Shown here: positions 61,385 to 64,000 of the stretch, in pieces
Layout: each line of letters starts with the position of its first letter
Numbering within the stretch: the stretch's first letter is position 1
Assembly (NCBI GenBank): GCA_964020975.1
Contig: OZ026619.1
Coordinates: forward strand, 98,576,148-98,640,147
Source: Hermodice carunculata
Taxonomy: Eukaryota > Annelida > Polychaeta > Eunicida > Amphinomidae
Reading direction: 5' to 3'
Length of the DNA stretch: 64,000 bases
Notes under the pieces: model-generated
Databases searched by the model: none
Seen by the model: only the letters and a program-made list of their open reading frames with translations
What the model was told of the DNA's origin: nothing
Program-made: the position numbers and the translations under genes

Positions 61385-61669
61385 TTCTCAGCCAATAAGA
61401 GAGCTTCTAACATAGAAAGACGAATATCAGGAGTCTAGCAGTATATAACATAATGGTGGACGATGCAAAACAACGTGACTGCAAAGGTGGAAAAAGACCA
61501 AGTTTTGAGGGTACATTTTCCAGGCGTCGTTCAAAATGTCGCGTAAAAACGGGCGGTTGTTTAATTTTTATCCATTTTATAAGAATATGCTTTTTGTTTA
61601 CCGCACAATCGAAACAACCATCTGCAAGTATTGAGGTTTGTCTTCAATTAAATGCACATGCTTGCTGGT
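61385..61669 (+). promoter_or_regulatory. Promoter-like sequence and short open frame
   Basis: A CCAAT box (AGCCAATAAGA, 61389) and a TATA-like GTATATAAC (61441) precede ATG at 61453. The frame starts MVDDAKQRDCKGGKRPSFEG, stays open for 72 codons and meets a possible splice donor, CTG/GTAAAT, at 61669-61670. The spacing of TATA to ATG is very short for a normal 5' UTR, so this could be chance. Protein not recognised. Confidence 0.25.
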
Positions 61670-62045
61670 AAATAAACATTAAAACAAGCGGGAAGCTGAT
61701 GAGGGTTGACTTGCGTTGCGCGCGGCTGGAATAGACAACAGTAGCAAACGATGTTCAAATACATGCTGGCTGTACGCAACAAAGGCGTGCTCAGGTTTCA
61801 TATGTCGCACATTGCTGGTATCGATTTTCAATCACCAGATGATTGACATTTGATAAAGAGGAATACGCCCTTGGGACTGCCTTCTGTACCTCAGAAAATG
61901 AATATCAATAGGGGGTTTTCGCCAGCCACTACATTGAATGAGGGCTTATGGGATCGTGGTAGTTCTCGTCCGCCATATTTACAGTCAGTACATATGAAAC
62001 TATATGGTACAATCTGACTTAGGCTAGCGTAAACTCCCGTGGAAA

Positions 62046-62135
62046 ATGGCAAGATTTACGTGTTATGTGCCAAGGTGTTTTCATAATTTTGTCTTGGACA
62101 AAGTATATTTATTTTATGAATTTTTAATCAATGAT
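62046..62135 (+). pseudogene. Possible THAP-domain start
   Basis: ATG at 62046 begins MARFTCYVPRCFHN, with C-x4-C like the start of THAP domains, then KVYLFYEFL at the place of the usual VxFHxFP. A stop follows at 62133-62135. Without the rest of the domain this is only suggestive. It might be a first exon if a donor lies nearby; I see none that is convincing. Confidence 0.25.
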
Positions 62136-63341
62136 TAAGCACTAGCACATATTTTTTCATAGCACTGACTAAAGTACTTATTCTATCTCAAAAAGAATTC
62201 ATATACTTACTTGAGACTGTAAAAATAACCGAATCTGTCCATTCAATAATGTCTGTCATCATTGCCTCAGGTCAACATTACTCAGGCCCATTATAATAAA
62301 ATGTGTTTATCCTGTCTCTTTGCGATGTTCTCTGATCCAAGGATGATGATAAAACTTTTATTCATGTACATGATATAGATTCTACCTGCTTTAAAATTGC
62401 TATATTGCCTCATTCTATGTGATTTTAGAACTTTTGTGAATACATGAGATAATAAAGAAGAAAAATAAATCACGGTCAATGTAAACAGGTATATCAGCCA
62501 GGCCAACACCACAACCAGCCCACAGTATGTGGGAGTGCAGTACACCAGTATGTTATAAATCAGGGAAAATATGTTCTCAATGCGGTAAACATTATTCAAC
62601 GAAATTCGTCTCTCTGACTGGTAAAATATACAAAATTGTGATTTCCAAAATTATTCTACATATCAGATTCAGGCTACTGAATGCAAATACTAGTATTCAT
62701 ACTAACTTGAAGTCCTCAAATTTATTGACTGTATGCATTCAGAATGAGAATACCAGGTCCTTGTTCAGTTGCTGCTGACATCTTCCGATGATGTTTATTA
62801 TAGACTACAATTGTTTGAAAAATATGCAATAACTCACCTGTACCAAAAGCAACGCTTTATATCATTACATTGAGCTCTTTGATATCCTTTACTGTCACAA
62901 TGTTCTGTCATTTAATCATGCTATCTTTGTTTATCAATAATTCATAACTTGTTACCCATGGGCCGTTTTTTATACAAAAAAAGGTTGAATTAAAATTGGT
63001 TGTTGACGCTAATCTCTTTTTTATATTTTATTAAATTAATTTAGGTCTATTCTTAATTATTGTTCTCTGCATGTTACTAGCCCATATCATTGCTTGTGTA
63101 TTCAATCCACGGGTACATAAAATGTGCAAATGGCTAGACCAACGTTTTTGTAGGTAATTGTGTGGTCGCCTTCCTTGAAAATATAGATTTTAATTCTCCT
63201 TTAAACTTACTTACTGTATGTTGCTAAAGCACTGTAATGTGAACGTGCATGTATTTGTTTTGTATATTAATCAGAAGTGGTCAGAAAATAAAATTACAAT
63301 ATTTTATTTTTTTTCTATTTTTTTCTTAATGTGCTCTTCAG
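62136..63341. other. Stretch without recognised genes
   Basis: AT-rich. A + frame at 62527-62778 contains CYKSGKICSQCGKHY, which is not a complete zinc-finger signature. Ends with a pyrimidine-rich tract before the exon candidate. Confidence 0.35.
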
Positions 63342-63410
63342 TATAGAAACCGACTCATGAAACTACCATACGGAACTAACGCCTTAGAAATAGCGCTTGC
63401 GGAGTCTCTG
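63342..63410 (+). CDS. Candidate 69-bp internal exon
   Basis: A strong acceptor (TTTTTTTCTTAATGTGCTCTTCAG, split here as a long pyrimidine tract from about 63300 and CTCTTCAG at 63334-63341) is followed by 23 open codons reading YRNRLMKLPYGTNALEIALA then ESL. An excellent donor, CTG/GTAAGA, comes at 63410-63411. Length is a multiple of three, so the exon is symmetrical in phase 0. The family is not recognised, and no partner exon was confirmed. The best single host-exon candidate in the window. Confidence 0.4.
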
Positions 63411-63424
63411 GTAAGAATCCCCTA

Positions 63425-64000
63425 TTGGCATCGTGCTATTGCCTAATAGCATTGCTAGCCCACCAAACACACGATGCGAATTTGACCAACATGCTGGCAA
63501 AATGCAAAAATATTACTTGTACGCAAATACCATCCGCCAATGGCACGCCAAGCTCGCCAACCGCACGAGGAGTCTTTGCTATAAATGGTAAGATCAAAAG
63601 TCATGGGATGTACTGTATGGCCATGGCACATGCCAGTGAAGATGGGCAAAATGAAGTGTTTGTCCCAAATAAATTAACACAGGCCCAAAAATAGGAATTA
63701 GTATCATGGAAAATAAGACAGAGTTGCAGGATACTGCCTATGACACTACTGCTTTATTACCATGACAACAGGCCTGTCCAGTGGAATCATGGGAGTACTG
63801 TTTGTTGGCCGCTGTTGAAAAACACTTGCAAAATGAATGACTTTGATGACAAATATGGCAATTTTTTACACCACCAGACAGAAAACTAGATACAGAATCC
63901 TCTCCTTATTTTACATTGGAAATTGATTTATTCAGCAATGGGCTTCCTGGCCCGTGTGCAAACCATGCAAATATATACGTTAAAGTCAAGGTCTATACTC
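63425..64000 (+). other. Open frame after the exon candidate, otherwise unassigned
   Basis: A 89-codon frame, 63425-63694, has GVFAINGKIKSHGMYCMAMA. Protein-like composition but no domain recognised and no splice sites that tie it to the exon at 63342. The remainder to the window end holds nothing I can assign. Confidence 0.3.

Overview
The window looks like repeat-rich intergenic (possibly partly intronic) DNA from an invertebrate animal, probably marine. It is AT-rich. It holds at least ten decayed non-LTR retrotransposon (LINE) fragments of jockey/CR1/L2-like types, a tRNA-derived SINE, a MITE, foldback elements, long (TA)n and (AAT)n microsatellites and many minisatellites. THAP-domain remnants and the LINE types fit a metazoan. 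I cannot name the phylum; nothing suggests bacteria, plants or fungi. I found no intact gene, no operon, no CRISPR array and no viral or LTR element I could support.

Layout. 1-3975: a ~1 kb dispersed repeat (called R1) split by a LINE insertion that still has a 12-bp target-site duplication; the LINE has taken further insertions. 4.2-8.3 kb: sparse, with three small tandem arrays. 8.3-14.8 kb: four LINE fragments on the + strand; one runs straight into a 60-bp minisatellite. 18.27-18.86 kb: a 36-bp minisatellite joined to a coding-like reading frame. 19.69-20.20 kb: a clean 255-bp tandem duplication. 20.7-23.6 kb: the most complete LINE, whose reverse transcriptase catalytic motif is interrupted by a (TA)n tract. 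24-30 kb: a ~490-bp repeat, a broken THAP gene and a cluster of minisatellites, one built on palindromes.

31-38 kb: a 44-bp array cut in two by a LINE, a MITE with TA flanks, a foldback structure, and the longest R1 copy. 39.8-45 kb: a nearly perfect 59-bp-arm hairpin and a repeat family ending in short hairpins. 45.5-48.2 kb: a LINE on the - strand and a direct-repeat structure. 49-51.5 kb is low in repeats and holds the best candidates for host sequence: a possible terminal exon and a homeodomain-site-rich block that may be an enhancer. 51.48-53.17 kb: a foldback element with inverted CAAACG minisatellite arms. 55 kb: SINE. 57-59 kb: LINE ORF1 fragment and LINE tail. 60.5-64 kb: promoter-like sequence, a possible second THAP start and one good short exon candidate.

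No pathway can be described. What the sequence shows is a history of nested insertion, tandem amplification and decay, with weak hints of host exons near 50.7 kb and 61.4-63.4 kb.
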